Positions 23,810 through 32,588 of a stretch of 40,727 nt of DNA are shown here, piece after piece (within the stretch, counting starts at the first letter, position 1; the number at the start of each line of letters is the position of its first letter). The notes under the pieces were generated by a model that ran no database searches, had not been told where the DNA came from, and saw nothing but the letters and a program-made list of their open reading frames with translations. Position numbers and translations under genes: made by a program. Location of the stretch: positions 1 to 40,727 of the forward strand of contig CANRAI010000002.1 in assembly GCA_947628555.1 (NCBI GenBank). Direction: 5' to 3'. The DNA is from an uncultured Clostridia bacterium. GTDB taxonomy: Bacteria > Bacillota > Clostridia > Christensenellales > Borkfalkiaceae.

Positions 23810-26440
23810 TTGAATTATTATTCCGATAAAACCGAAGAAGTTTTATCCGCGCTGGAAACGTCGGGGAGCGGGCTTTCCGAAGAACAGGCGGCGGAACGGC
23901 TTTTAAAATACGGCAAGAACGCCATACAAGGCAAAAAGCGCAGACCGCTTATAGTGCGGTTTTTCGCGCAATTTGCGGACGCCATGATTTTGGTGCTGCT
24001 TGCCGCTGCGGGCGTTTCGGCGGGTTTTGCCATTTACGGCGCAATAGCTCACGGAGAGCCGCTGACGGAGCTGATTGACAGCGTGATAATTCTCGTTATC
24101 GTAATAATTAATGCAGTAATCGGCTGCGTGCAGGAGAGCAAAGCCGAAAACGCGCTTGACGCCCTGCGGGAGAAAAACAAGCCCTTTGTAAAGGTAATAC
24201 GCGGCGGAGAGCTTAAATCGGTTCCCGCCGAAAATCTTACCGTGGGGGACGTGGTTGCGTTGGAAGCGGGCGACGTTGTTCCCGCCGATATGCGGCTTAT
24301 TTCAACCGCTTCGCTTAAAATAGAGGAAGCGGCGCTGACGGGCGAATCCGTTCCGTCCGAAAAACACGCCGAAGCGGCGGTTGAGGAAGGCGCGGCGCTC
24401 GGCGACAGACAGAATATGGCATATATGGGCGGCACCGTCGCTTACGGCCGCGGAAAGGGTGCGGTTATCGCCGTGGGCATGGCTACGGAAATGGGAAAAA
24501 TCGCATACATGTTGCAAAATTCGAAGGAACAGCCCTCGCCCCTGAACAGGCAGCTTGCGCGCACCGCCAAAGTTCTTTCGTTTATTGTACTTGCGGTCGC
24601 GGCGGTGATTTTCGCCGTTTCTATGTTCCGCGACGCCTCGCAATGGAGCGAAGCGTTTATGACAAGCGTTGCGATAGCCGTGGCGGCGATACCCGAGGGA
24701 CTGCCCGCCGTGGTGACGATTGTCCTCGCCCTGGGCGTGCAAAGAATGTCCCGCCGCAACGCAATAGTCAAAAATCTGTCCTCTGTGGAAACGCTCGGCT
24801 GCTGCGAGGTGATATGTTCAGACAAAACGGGCACTCTCACCCTGAATAAAATGACGGTCAAGGACAGCTATTCGCCCTCAGGCGACGTGCGGATTTTAAA
24901 GGACATACTGTGTCTTTGCAACGATACCGCGGTCACTGCGGCGGGGCTTGCGGGCGACCCTACCGAAACAGCCCTTGTCGCATGGTCGTTCGGCGAAAAG
25001 GGCGAAGGTTACGCGGAGTTTTCGGAAAAAAACAAGCGTATAGGCGAATTGCCTTTCGACAGCGTAAGAAAGCTTATGACCACCGTAAACGAAAGGGCGG
25101 ACGGCGTATATTCATATACGAAAGGCGCGCCCGATATGCTTATAGCGCGGTGTTCGAAAATTTTGACGGCGGACGGCGTGCGTGAAATCACCGAAAAGGA
25201 TATAGAGGAAATTAACGGCGCAAACGCGGAAATGGCGGGTAAAGCCCTGCGCGTGCTTGCGGCGGCGTATGCCGAGGGGAATACGCTTAAAGAGCAAAAT
25301 CTGATATTCGCGGGGCTTGCGGGAATGATAGACCCGCCCCGTCCCGAAGTAAAAGCGGCTGTCGAAAAGTGCCGCGCCGCAGGAATGAAGCCCCTTATGA
25401 TTACGGGCGACCATCTTGAAACGGCGCGCGCGATAGCGGCGGAGCTGGGAATTTTAAAGGAAGGCGATTTGTGCGCAACGGGCGTGCAGCTTGATAAGAT
25501 TTCCGACGAAGAGCTTTCACGCGATATTGAAAAGTATTCGGTATTCGCCCGCGTGAGTCCGGAAAACAAGATAAGGATAGTAAAGGCGTTTAAGGCGCGC
25601 GGCAAGGTCACGGCGATGACGGGCGACGGAGTAAACGACGCGCCGTCCATAAAGGAAGCGGACATAGGCATAGGTATGGGCATTACGGGCACGCAGGTTT
25701 CCAAGGAAGCTTCCGACATGGTGCTTGCGGACGACAACTTCGCCACAATCGTCGATGCGGTGGAAGAAGGGCGTAAGATATTTTCGAACATAACCAAAGC
25801 GATACAGTTTTTGCTTTCCGCAAACATAGCCGAAGTTTTATGCCTTTTTATAGCCACGGTAATCCTCGGAGAACAGTTTCTCACCCCGGTGATGATTTTA
25901 TGGGTCAACCTTATAACCGATTCCTTCCCTGCGCTGTCCCTCGGCGCCGAGGAAGCGGAACACGACGTAATGAGCCTTCCGCCGCGCAAAAGCGGGCGTT
26001 CGCTGTTCGCGGGCGCAATGGGGCGGGATATACTTTTTCAGGGCGCTTTGCAGACGGCGCTTGTGCTTACCTCATATCTTTTGGGCGAGCACGTTCTGGA
26101 TACGTCCGTCCACGCCGTCTCGATGACCATGGCGTTCGTAAGCCTGTGCTTTATCCAGCTTTTCCACTCATTTAACCTGCGTTCGCAGAAAAACAGCGTG
26201 CTCAATAAAAAAATCTTTTCCAATAAATATCTCGATTTGTCTCTGCTGCTCGGCGTAATTCTGACCGTAGCGGTAGTGGCTGTTCCCGCGTTTAACGGAA
26301 TTTTCCGCACCGCGCCCCTCAATCTTTACGAATGGCTTACGGCTGTCGGCGTTGCGCTTGCCATAGTGCCGCTGGTGGAAACCGAAAAGCTGTTTGTAAA
26401 GCTTTTTACAAGGAAAAAGAAAAAATCCGTTGACGCTTAA
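23810..26440 (+). CDS. P2A-type cation (Ca2+) transporting ATPase
   Basis: An 876-residue inner-membrane ATPase likely exporting Ca2+. The start is TTG 23810 with GTGAGGT 7 bases upstream and no nearby ATG; the protein starts MNYYSDKTEEV, the cation-ATPase N-domain. Motifs: TGES (177-180, actuator), PEGLP (295-299, helix M4), phosphorylated Asp338 in DKTGT, TGDGVND (604-610, hinge). M5 carries SANIAEV and M6 WVNLITDSFPALSLG, with the Asn, Glu and Asp residues used for Ca2+ in SERCA/PMR1-like pumps. Ten hydrophobic segments fit the P2 type. Divergent from the RM operon. Mn2+ or another divalent cation cannot be excluded. Confidence 0.92.
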   Translation: MNYYSDKTEEVLSALETSGSGLSEEQAAERLLKYGKNAIQGKKRRPLIVRFFAQFADAMILVLLAAAGVSAGFAIYGAIAHGEPLTELIDSVIILVIVIINAVIGCVQESKAENALDALREKNKPFVKVIRGGELKSVPAENLTVGDVVALEAGDVVPADMRLISTASLKIEEAALTGESVPSEKHAEAAVEEGAALGDRQNMAYMGGTVAYGRGKGAVIAVGMATEMGKIAYMLQNSKEQPSPLNRQLARTAKVLSFIVLAVAAVIFAVSMFRDASQWSEAFMTSVAIAVAAIPEGLPAVVTIVLALGVQRMSRRNAIVKNLSSVETLGCCEVICSDKTGTLTLNKMTVKDSYSPSGDVRILKDILCLCNDTAVTAAGLAGDPTETALVAWSFGEKGEGYAEFSEKNKRIGELPFDSVRKLMTTVNERADGVYSYTKGAPDMLIARCSKILTADGVREITEKDIEEINGANAEMAGKALRVLAAAYAEGNTLKEQNLIFAGLAGMIDPPRPEVKAAVEKCRAAGMKPLMITGDHLETARAIAAELGILKEGDLCATGVQLDKISDEELSRDIEKYSVFARVSPENKIRIVKAFKARGKVTAMTGDGVNDAPSIKEADIGIGMGITGTQVSKEASDMVLADDNFATIVDAVEEGRKIFSNITKAIQFLLSANIAEVLCLFIATVILGEQFLTPVMILWVNLITDSFPALSLGAEEAEHDVMSLPPRKSGRSLFAGAMGRDILFQGALQTALVLTSYLLGEHVLDTSVHAVSMTMAFVSLCFIQLFHSFNLRSQKNSVLNKKIFSNKYLDLSLLLGVILTVAVVAVPAFNGIFRTAPLNLYEWLTAVGVALAIVPLVETEKLFVKLFTRKKKKSVDA

Positions 26441-26473
26441 ATGCGATTCGGAAAAAATATCGCATACGTATTA

Positions 26474-26502
26474 TTGATTTTTTACATGATATATTATATA
26501 AT
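26474..26502 (+). promoter_or_regulatory. Promoter of the ABC transporter gene
   Basis: TTGATT (26474-26479), 17 bases, TATAAT (26497-26502), implying a leader of about 210 bases before the start codon at 26721. Confidence 0.65.
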
Positions 26503-26525
26503 CTTAAAGTAACTATATATCTTTT

Positions 26526-26565
26526 GCGCAGTGGCGAAGTACGCTTTTTGCCCGGCGCGTTTTTT
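26526..26565 (+). terminator. Terminator or attenuator in the ABC transporter leader
   Basis: GCGC (26526-26529) pairs with GCGC (26555-26558) and GGC (26533-26535) with GCC (26550-26552) across an internal loop, followed by T6 (26560-26565). It lies after the -10 at 26497, so it would stop most transcripts from that promoter unless antagonised. It could instead just end the ATPase transcript. The rest of the 280-base gap (26441-26720) shows no gene. Confidence 0.45.
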
Positions 26566-26720
26566 GTTAAACAATCGGTGATTGCCCGTGGGAATTTAAT
26601 TTGAATTTTTTTACACGTTTGGTTGCCAAGCCCGATGAATTTGCAGGATGCCCGAAGAACAGCCTGTGTGACAAATTAAGAATTTACGTTAAAAAACCTT
26701 TACATTAAAGAGAAAAAATT

Positions 26721-29141
26721 ATGCTTCGAATCAAAAACGTCACAAAAAATTATACGGTCGCCAAAGAATTGCAGGTGCGCGCTTTGGACAACTTTTCTTT
26801 GAACTTCCGCAAAAGCGAATTTGTGGCGGTGCTCGGACCGTCGGGCTGCGGCAAAACCACGTTTCTCAATATCATAGGCGGGCTGGACAACTTCGGGGAC
26901 GGCGACGTGCTTGTCGGCGGGAGGAGCATAAAGAATTTCCGCGGGCGGGATATGGACGAATACCGCAACCGTTCCGTTGGTTTCGTTTTTCAGGGATATA
27001 ACCTTGTGCCCAATCTCAATGTTTTGGGCAACGTTACTTTGGCCCTTTCCCTGCAAGGCGTTCCCAAAAGGGAAAGGGAGGAAAAAGCCCGTGCGGCGCT
27101 TAAAAAAGTAGGGCTGGAAGGACAAATGAAAAAGCATCCCAACCAGCTTTCGGGCGGACAGATGCAGAGGGTGGCCATTGCCCGAGCGATTGTCAACGAC
27201 CCCGAAATAATTCTTGCCGACGAGCCGACGGGCGCTTTGGACAGCGAAACGGGAGAAGTCATAGCCGAACTTCTGAAAGAGCTTTCCAGAGACAGGCTTG
27301 TAATAATTGTCACCCATAACGGCGACCTTGCCCGCAGGTACGCCACGCGCATTGTAAATCTTTTGGACGGCAGGCTTGTAAGCGACACCGACCCCTACAC
27401 GGACGGCGAAGCGGAGCGCGAAGAAGCGGTTCTTTCGGAAAGCGCCGCTGCGGGCCGTACTTCGCCCGCGGAGGAAGCGGGCGTGCCCTCTAAAAATAAA
27501 AGCAAGCTGAAAATGCCGCTGAAAATGGCGCTGGGTATATCTGTGAACAGTATGCTTTCCAAAAAATGGCGGGTATTCTGGACAAGTTTCGCGGGAAGCA
27601 TAGGTATTTTCGGCATAGCCATAGTGCTTGCCATAAGCATAGGCATGGGCAACTACGTCAACGCCATGCAGACGGAAGCCGTGGGCGACAGCGCCATAAG
27701 GCTGGGAGAAACGGCTTACAGCCTGAACAGAATACTGAGCATTATGGAAGAAGAGGGCGGGAACAACAACACGCCCTATCCCGACATAGACGGAGTAATC
27801 CCCTACCAGCGCGAAAGTTTCTCCTCTAAAAGTACCCTTACGGACGAATTTATCGAGTACATCCGCAATGTAAACGGCGAATGGGTAAAATCCATAAATT
27901 ATACTTACAGCGTGCAGATGCACGTTTTGGAAAAGAACGGGGATTCATACGAGCCGAGGGAAAGCTGGTCGGGCGTTGCGCGCCAGATGATTGAAGAGGA
28001 CGAACTGATAGAGGATAACTACGACGTTCTGTATAAATCGGAAAGTTCGGAAACGGGCTATCCGAAGAAATTTAGTGAAGTTTCTCTGGTTGTGGATAAA
28101 TTCAACCGTATCAGCCCTTCCACGCTTGTTGCGCTGGGAATTTCCTTTACCGGCAAAGACGGTTCGTACAGGCAAGTGCCTTTTACGGAGATAGCGGACA
28201 GGGAATATACTTTCGTTTTAAACGACGGCTGGTATATCCCCCGCGGGAACGGCACTTTCAGGACGGCTGCCGCGGCGGATTACGCAAATATCTCCCCCGT
28301 GAACACTTTTCAGGTGAAAATCGTCAGCATACTCCGCGTTAAAAACAACGATTCCACACTTTGGCTGGATTCGGGCATAGCGTATCTTCCCGAACTTTCG
28401 GGATTTCTTGTCCGGAACGCAAGGGAATCGGAAGTGGGCAGGGCGCAGCTTGCCTCCAAGGACAGAAACGTGCTTACGGGCGAAGAATTTAAACCCTCCG
28501 TCCCCGGTTCGGAGGAGAACGAACGGTTGCAGAAGGATTCTCTGTACGTAAACGCGCTTAAAGCCGTAGGCGCTTTCACCGTGCCTACCAGCGTGCAGAT
28601 ATATCCCACCGATCTCGCGGCAAAACGGAGTATCGCCGCATATATCGACGCGTGGAACGACGTCCACCCCGACGGCACCGTGGATTACCTCGACCTGACG
28701 AATCTTGCGCTTACTACCCTTTCTAACTTCATAGACGTGGTAACGTATATCCTCGTCGCGTTTTCGGCTGTCGCGCTGATAGTGTCGTCCGTTATGATAA
28801 GCGTAACGACATATACTTCTGTGGTGGAACGCACCAAGGAAATAGGTATTCTCAGAAGCCTCGGCGCGCGAAAAATTGATATATCCGGAATATTCAACGG
28901 CGAATCCGCTATTGTGGGAGGACTTGCCGGATTTATGGGCGTGGCTTTCGCGCTTATCGCGGGCGTGGTGATAAACGCGCTTCTCCGTTCAGTGTTGGGC
29001 GTAAGCGGGCTAGTCGCGTTTAATTGGCAGATAATTGTCGGGATGTTCTTCTTGTCGGTAGCGCTCACTTTGCTCGCGGGGCTTGTACCCGCCGTGATAG
29101 CCGCCAACAAAAACCCTGTATCCTGCCTGCGTTCCGAATAA
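26721..29141 (+). CDS. MacB-like ABC transporter, ATPase fused to FtsX-type permease
   Basis: An 806-residue fusion. The N-terminal ABC domain has Walker A GPSGCGKT (39-46), signature LSGGQ (143-147) and Walker B ADEPTGALD with Asp167-Glu168, and belongs to the MacB/LolD class. An acidic linker (about 225-255) leads to a permease with one helix near 288-307, a large extracytoplasmic domain (about 310-660), and three C-terminal helices (about 672-700, 722-750, 765-790) with the FtsX signature ERTKEIGILRSLGA. MacB-type mechanotransmission pumps export peptides, lipoproteins or drugs or work in envelope signalling. Single gene with no partner or two-component system nearby; the ribosome site is weak. 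Substrate unknown. Confidence 0.92.
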   Translation: MLRIKNVTKNYTVAKELQVRALDNFSLNFRKSEFVAVLGPSGCGKTTFLNIIGGLDNFGDGDVLVGGRSIKNFRGRDMDEYRNRSVGFVFQGYNLVPNLNVLGNVTLALSLQGVPKREREEKARAALKKVGLEGQMKKHPNQLSGGQMQRVAIARAIVNDPEIILADEPTGALDSETGEVIAELLKELSRDRLVIIVTHNGDLARRYATRIVNLLDGRLVSDTDPYTDGEAEREEAVLSESAAAGRTSPAEEAGVPSKNKSKLKMPLKMALGISVNSMLSKKWRVFWTSFAGSIGIFGIAIVLAISIGMGNYVNAMQTEAVGDSAIRLGETAYSLNRILSIMEEEGGNNNTPYPDIDGVIPYQRESFSSKSTLTDEFIEYIRNVNGEWVKSINYTYSVQMHVLEKNGDSYEPRESWSGVARQMIEEDELIEDNYDVLYKSESSETGYPKKFSEVSLVVDKFNRISPSTLVALGISFTGKDGSYRQVPFTEIADREYTFVLNDGWYIPRGNGTFRTAAAADYANISPVNTFQVKIVSILRVKNNDSTLWLDSGIAYLPELSGFLVRNARESEVGRAQLASKDRNVLTGEEFKPSVPGSEENERLQKDSLYVNALKAVGAFTVPTSVQIYPTDLAAKRSIAAYIDAWNDVHPDGTVDYLDLTNLALTTLSNFIDVVTYILVAFSAVALIVSSVMISVTTYTSVVERTKEIGILRSLGARKIDISGIFNGESAIVGGLAGFMGVAFALIAGVVINALLRSVLGVSGLVAFNWQIIVGMFFLSVALTLLAGLVPAVIAANKNPVSCLRSE

Positions 29142-29166
29142 GAGGTTTAAAATATTTTTACCGTTA

Positions 29167-29193
29167 AAGACGCCCGAAAGGGCGTTTTCGCTT
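29167..29193 (+). terminator. Terminator after the ABC transporter
   Basis: ACGCCC-GAAA-GGGCGT (29170-29185) extended by A-T pairs, followed by TTTCGCTTT. Confidence 0.75.
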
Positions 29194-29223
29194 TATATTT
29201 TTTGCGAAAGTCCGTAAAAATTC

Positions 29224-29252
29224 TTTACAAATCAGATAAATTCTGTTAAAAT
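29224..29252 (+). promoter_or_regulatory. rpsB-tsf promoter
   Basis: TTTACA (29224-29229), 17 bases, TAAAAT (29247-29252). The resulting leader is about 115 bases long. Confidence 0.7.
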
Positions 29253-29277
29253 GACAGGGCTGTAAAAAATTCACACT

Positions 29278-29358
29278 CGCGGGGCGGGCACTCCGTGGCG
29301 GTAAATTCTTTTCAATGCCGCATATAAGTGCCGCAAAAGCCGCGCCCGCGGGGAGGTT
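29278..29358 (+). promoter_or_regulatory. GC-rich structured rpsB leader (possible S2 autoregulatory site)
   Basis: GCGGGC (29284-29289) pairs with GCCCGC (29344-29349). Inside are GGCGG and two TGCCGCA copies that can pair alternatively. The stem ends just before GGAGG. Ribosomal protein operons often carry autoregulatory leaders; this one is inferred only from structure and position. Confidence 0.4.
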
Positions 29359-29374
29359 AAACGGAGGAATTAAA

Positions 29375-30154
29375 ATGGCAGTAATCACAATGAAACAACT
29401 GCTCGAAGCGGGCGTACACTTCGGGCACCAGACGAGAAAATGGAATCCCAAAATGGACAAATACATCTATGCGTCCAGAAACGACATTCACATTATCGAC
29501 TTGCAGCTTACGGTTGACCTTATCGAGGAAGCTTATAAGTTCGTGTGCGAATCGGTCAAGGAAGGCAAAACCGTTCTTTTCGTCGGCACGAAGAAGCAGG
29601 CGCAGGACGCCATAAAGGAAGAGGCTGAGCGCTGCGGCATGTACTATGTAAATTCCCGCTGGCTGGGCGGCACTTTGACCAACTTCAAGACCATTCGTTC
29701 GCGCATAGACAGAATGGTTAAAATCGAAAAAATGGAAGCAAACGGCGAATTCGACCTTCTTCCCAAAAAGGAAGTCGCAAAGCTCAAAGACGAATTCGAA
29801 AAGCTTCAAACCAACCTCGGCGGAATCAGGGAAATGAACAAGCTGCCCGGCGTTATGTTCGTGGTTGACCCCCATAACGAGGACATTGCGGTAGCCGAAG
29901 CGCGTAAACTGAATATACCCATCGTCGCAATCACGGATACGAACTGCGACCCCGACCTCATAGACTACGTGATTCCCGGCAACGACGACGCTATTCGCGC
30001 CGTAAAGCTTATTTCGTCGGTAATCGCAAACGCCGTAATCGAAGCTAACCAAGGCGAAACTCCCGTCCTTCCCGTCGAGGAAGACGACTGCGAGCCCGTT
30101 TCCATAGAGGAAGTAGTTGCCGCGGATGAAATCCCCGCCGACAACGAGGACTGA
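29375..30154 (+). CDS. rpsB: 30S ribosomal protein S2
   Basis: A 259-residue ribosomal protein S2 of the small subunit, needed for S1 binding and initiation. Signatures present are MKQLLEAGVHFGHQTRKWNPKM at the N-terminus (given here by its central residues), the PGVMFVVDP and EARKLNIPIVAITDTNCDP segments, and IPGNDDAIRA. ATG 29375 is chosen because GGAGGAATT lies 8 bases upstream; an earlier in-frame ATG at 29315 falls in the structured leader. The C-terminal 30 residues are an acidic tail, longer than minimal S2. Co-transcribed with tsf, 38 bases downstream. Confidence 0.97.
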   Translation: MAVITMKQLLEAGVHFGHQTRKWNPKMDKYIYASRNDIHIIDLQLTVDLIEEAYKFVCESVKEGKTVLFVGTKKQAQDAIKEEAERCGMYYVNSRWLGGTLTNFKTIRSRIDRMVKIEKMEANGEFDLLPKKEVAKLKDEFEKLQTNLGGIREMNKLPGVMFVVDPHNEDIAVAEARKLNIPIVAITDTNCDPDLIDYVIPGNDDAIRAVKLISSVIANAVIEANQGETPVLPVEEDDCEPVSIEEVVAADEIPADNED

Positions 30155-30192
30155 AAAAAAGAAAAAATTCAGCAGAATAAGGAGATATAATT

Positions 30193-31095
30193 ATGTCATT
30201 CACGGCAAAGGACGTAGCAGCCCTGCGCGATAAGAGCGGCGCGGGTATGCTCGATTGCAAAAAGGCGCTTACCGACGCCGACGGCGATATGGAAAAAGCT
30301 GCCGAGCTCCTTCGCGAGCGCGGAATAGCAAAAGCTGTAAAGAAAGAAGGCAGAATAGCTGCGGAAGGCGTAGTGGGCGCATTCGTATGCGAAAAATGTA
30401 ATACGGGCGTTCTTCTTGAAATCAACTGCGAGAGCGACTTCGTTTCCCGCGGAGAAAAATTCCACGGCATAGTTGACGAAGTGGCAAAAGTAATAGCAAA
30501 GAACAAGCCCGCCGATATCGAGGCTTTGAACGCCTGCACGCTGGACGGCGTGACCGTAAAGGATTATATTGTAAACCAAACCGCGGTCATAGGCGAAAAA
30601 ATTTCCATACGCCGTTTCGTTATTTACGAAAATGCCGGCAAAATCGAAACTTATATCCATATGGGCGGCAAGGTAGGCGTTATGGTTGACGCCGCCGACT
30701 TCACCGCGGGCGCTGAGGAAACTTTACACGACGTAGCCCTTCAAATCGCCGCGTCCAGACCCCTTTATATCACCCGCGAGGAAGTTCCCGCGGAAGTGCT
30801 TGCAAAGGAAAAGGAAATCATGCTCGTCCAGATGCAGAACGACCCCAAGAACGCCAATAAGCCCCAGAACATTCTCGAAAAGATAGTGGAAGGCAAGCTG
30901 GGCAAGTTCTATGAGGAAAACTGCCTTATGGAGCAGCCTTTCGTAAAGGACGATTCGATGAAAGTCGGGCAGGTTATCGGCAAGAAGTTTAAAGTTGCGC
31001 GCTTCGTCCGTTTCGAAATGGGCGAGGGGCTGGAAAAGAAGAACGAGAATTTGCAGGACGAAGTCGCAAAGCAAATCGAGTCCATGAAAAAGTAA
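30193..31095 (+). CDS. tsf: Translation elongation factor Ts
   Basis: A 300-residue guanine nucleotide exchange factor for EF-Tu. The N-terminal UBA-like helix bundle includes VAALRDKSGAGMLDCKKAL, followed by INCESDFVSRGEKF, the signature contacting EF-Tu, and the second core domain with SRPLYITREEVPAE. Full length, with a GGAGATA ribosome site. It ends the rpsB operon at a strong terminator. In most relatives pyrH follows; here an accessory islet intervenes. Confidence 0.97.
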   Translation: MSFTAKDVAALRDKSGAGMLDCKKALTDADGDMEKAAELLRERGIAKAVKKEGRIAAEGVVGAFVCEKCNTGVLLEINCESDFVSRGEKFHGIVDEVAKVIAKNKPADIEALNACTLDGVTVKDYIVNQTAVIGEKISIRRFVIYENAGKIETYIHMGGKVGVMVDAADFTAGAEETLHDVALQIAASRPLYITREEVPAEVLAKEKEIMLVQMQNDPKNANKPQNILEKIVEGKLGKFYEENCLMEQPFVKDDSMKVGQVIGKKFKVARFVRFEMGEGLEKKNENLQDEVAKQIESMKK

Positions 31096-31103
31096 GTAAA
31101 AAC

Positions 31104-31139
31104 AAAAAAACGGCGAAGCTATGGCTTCGCCGTTTTTTT
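31104..31139. terminator. Bidirectional terminator of tsf and the XRE gene
   Basis: A 16-bp stem (31104-31119 with 31124-31139, loop TATG). A7 on the 5' side and T7 on the 3' side make it work on both strands, ending tsf and the convergent regulator gene. Confidence 0.92.
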
Positions 31140-31173
31140 ATGCCGCCGCGCGGCAAAATTTTTTAAAGATTTT

Positions 31174-31389
31174 TCAAAAAATGTCCAAATCGAAAAGATA
31201 ATCCGCCGAAATGTCCAACATTTTGCAAAGCGTGATTATCTGCAAATAGTTTAATTCAAAAATCCCGTTTTCAAAGCGGCTGTACTGTTGCTGGGTCATC
31301 AGCATTTTTTTAGCGACTTGCGTTTGGGTGTACCCTGCGGCACGCCTTGCCTCTTTTAACCGTTCGCCCACTTGTTTTTTTATATCCAT
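31174..31389 (-). CDS. XRE-family transcriptional regulator
   Basis: A 71-residue protein that is almost entirely a Cro/C1-type helix-turn-helix: LKEARRAAGYTQTQVAKKM, then TQQQYSRFENG as recognition helix, and LDISADYLFDLD at the end, a classical XRE core. It has no sensor domain. It diverges from a membrane protein gene across a 91-base gap containing a near-perfect operator inside the opposing promoter, so it likely represses that gene and perhaps itself. No Shine-Dalgarno is visible before ATG 31389. First gene of the AT-rich islet. Confidence 0.9.
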   Translation of the reverse strand: MDIKKQVGERLKEARRAAGYTQTQVAKKMLMTQQQYSRFENGIFELNYLQIITLCKMLDISADYLFDLDIF

Positions 31390-31424
31390 ATTTTAATTTT
31401 GTGCACTTTACATCACTTTAATGC

Positions 31425-31453
31425 TTGACATACATCATAAAATGATGTAAAAT
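31425..31453 (+). promoter_or_regulatory. Promoter of the islet membrane protein with embedded operator
   Basis: TTGACA (31425-31430), exactly 17 bases, TAAAAT (31448-31453). The spacer contains the palindrome TACATCAT-AAA-ATGATGTA (31431-31449), so a bound dimer would block RNA polymerase. A half-site-like TACATCA lies at about 31410-31416. Confidence 0.8.
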
Positions 31454-31480
31454 ATGTTTATAAAAATCGAGGATATACAG

Positions 31481-32080
31481 ATGAAAACTAAAAATGTTTT
31501 AATGCAAATATTTGTTTTAACTCCACTTACTTTATTGCATTCAGTTATAGGCATGGAGATATTATTATTTATTTTATCTTTTGCGGGTATAGAAATAGGA
31601 GGCTGGGAGTCGGGAATTTTCGTTTTGGATAGTTATGGTTCGCCATCTGAAAATTTTTTTGTTTACCCACTCATTGCTATTGCGATTTTTGTTGGAATCA
31701 GCAAATTAATAATAGAGTTAAAAGGTCATGAAACGCAATATAGCTATTGGGACAGCGAATTTGAATTTGAGGGTGAATATGACGAGGCAAGTCATAAAAT
31801 AAAAAACTTTAAACAAGTAAAAGGGGGCTGGTCAATGGCGACAAGGTGGGGAATTGTACTTATGGTTATGATAATCAGTCCTGCTACATTTTTATTGCAA
31901 TTAATATCATTGATTTTTATGATAATTAGTTTTTTTAGCAAACACATCTTATCATTTTATGGCGCAGTTCCTTATGAATGTTGTAGATTGCCCAAGATGC
32001 AAAAAATAATACATTTTTTGTTTGGTTTTGTTATAGTAACAAAGAAACAAAGATCAATAATATTGAAGAAGAAAAATTAA
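31481..32080 (+). CDS. Hypothetical membrane protein of the tsf-pyrH islet
   Basis: A 199-residue integral membrane protein of unknown family. Hydrophobic segments lie at about 7-35, 60-80 and 120-155, with possibly one more near 178-190. An acidic loop (about 85-110) is rich in Glu, Asp, Tyr and Phe, and the C-terminus is strongly basic. ATG 31481 is chosen because CGAGGA lies upstream; an ATG at 31454 would begin one base after the promoter -10. AT-rich, unlike tsf and pyrH. Controlled by the divergent XRE regulator through an operator in its promoter. Immunity, toxin or stress function cannot be told. Confidence 0.7.
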   Translation: MKTKNVLMQIFVLTPLTLLHSVIGMEILLFILSFAGIEIGGWESGIFVLDSYGSPSENFFVYPLIAIAIFVGISKLIIELKGHETQYSYWDSEFEFEGEYDEASHKIKNFKQVKGGWSMATRWGIVLMVMIISPATFLLQLISLIFMIISFFSKHILSFYGAVPYECCRLPKMQKIIHFLFGFVIVTKKQRSIILKKKN

Positions 32081-32124
32081 AATAAAATCAATATTTTATT
32101 ATTTTTGAAAACAAGGAGAAAATA

Positions 32125-32556
32125 ATGTTCGGGAAAATCAATCTAAAAAAAGCGCATAAAACCATTAAAAAAGTGTTCGAAAGAGTAGGTTTGAGATGTG
32201 AAATCGAGACCGAAGCCAAGCACGTCATTGGCTCGGTTGACGACGTCACGATAGATAGAGAAAATTGTTCCGTGTTTATGATTATAGTTTATAGGGATGG
32301 GAGTTGTTTCATCAGCGCATGCTATGGGCATATGGAAAAAACCGAAATAAATCTTTTGGCGTTGTAGAATTTCAATTCTAAATCTTTGGGTTGGCGCGCA
32401 TATATAAACAATGAAGGGAATTTGAATTTCGACCTTGATTGTTTCAATGTAAATCCGTCAAAACTTAAACGTTTCCTGCGGTCGAATTTTGACGGGTTCA
32501 TTGACGGAGATACAGAGAAGTATTATCATCAATTGTGTCAAGCTTGCACAAAATAA
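32125..32556 (+). pseudogene. Small gene interrupted by an in-frame TAG codon
   Basis: An 80-codon frame with a good ribosome site (AAGGAGA) runs from ATG 32125 to TAG 32365. In the same frame another 62 sense codons follow up to TAA 32554, including NFNSKSLGWRAY and YHQLCQACTK, which look like real protein. Together they would make a compact alpha/beta protein of about 143 residues, faintly like YbjN or secretion-chaperone-like folds, a weak impression. The simplest reading is a gene broken by one nonsense mutation; a sequencing error or stop-codon readthrough would look the same. TAG is a normal stop elsewhere in this window (rseP). Confidence 0.6.
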
Positions 32557-32588
32557 AGGCTATGATAAAATTTAATTAAATGATTAGA

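Noticed and set aside
26700..27923. 407-codon open frame antisense to the ABC transporter
   Set aside because: It lies wholly opposite a gene with clear ABC motifs, has no ribosome site, and its translation is low-complexity His/Phe/Arg-rich, as expected from a shadow frame.
32365..32367. Genome-wide recoding of TAG as a sense codon
   Set aside because: rseP ends with TAG exactly where the protein family ends, so TAG works as a stop here.
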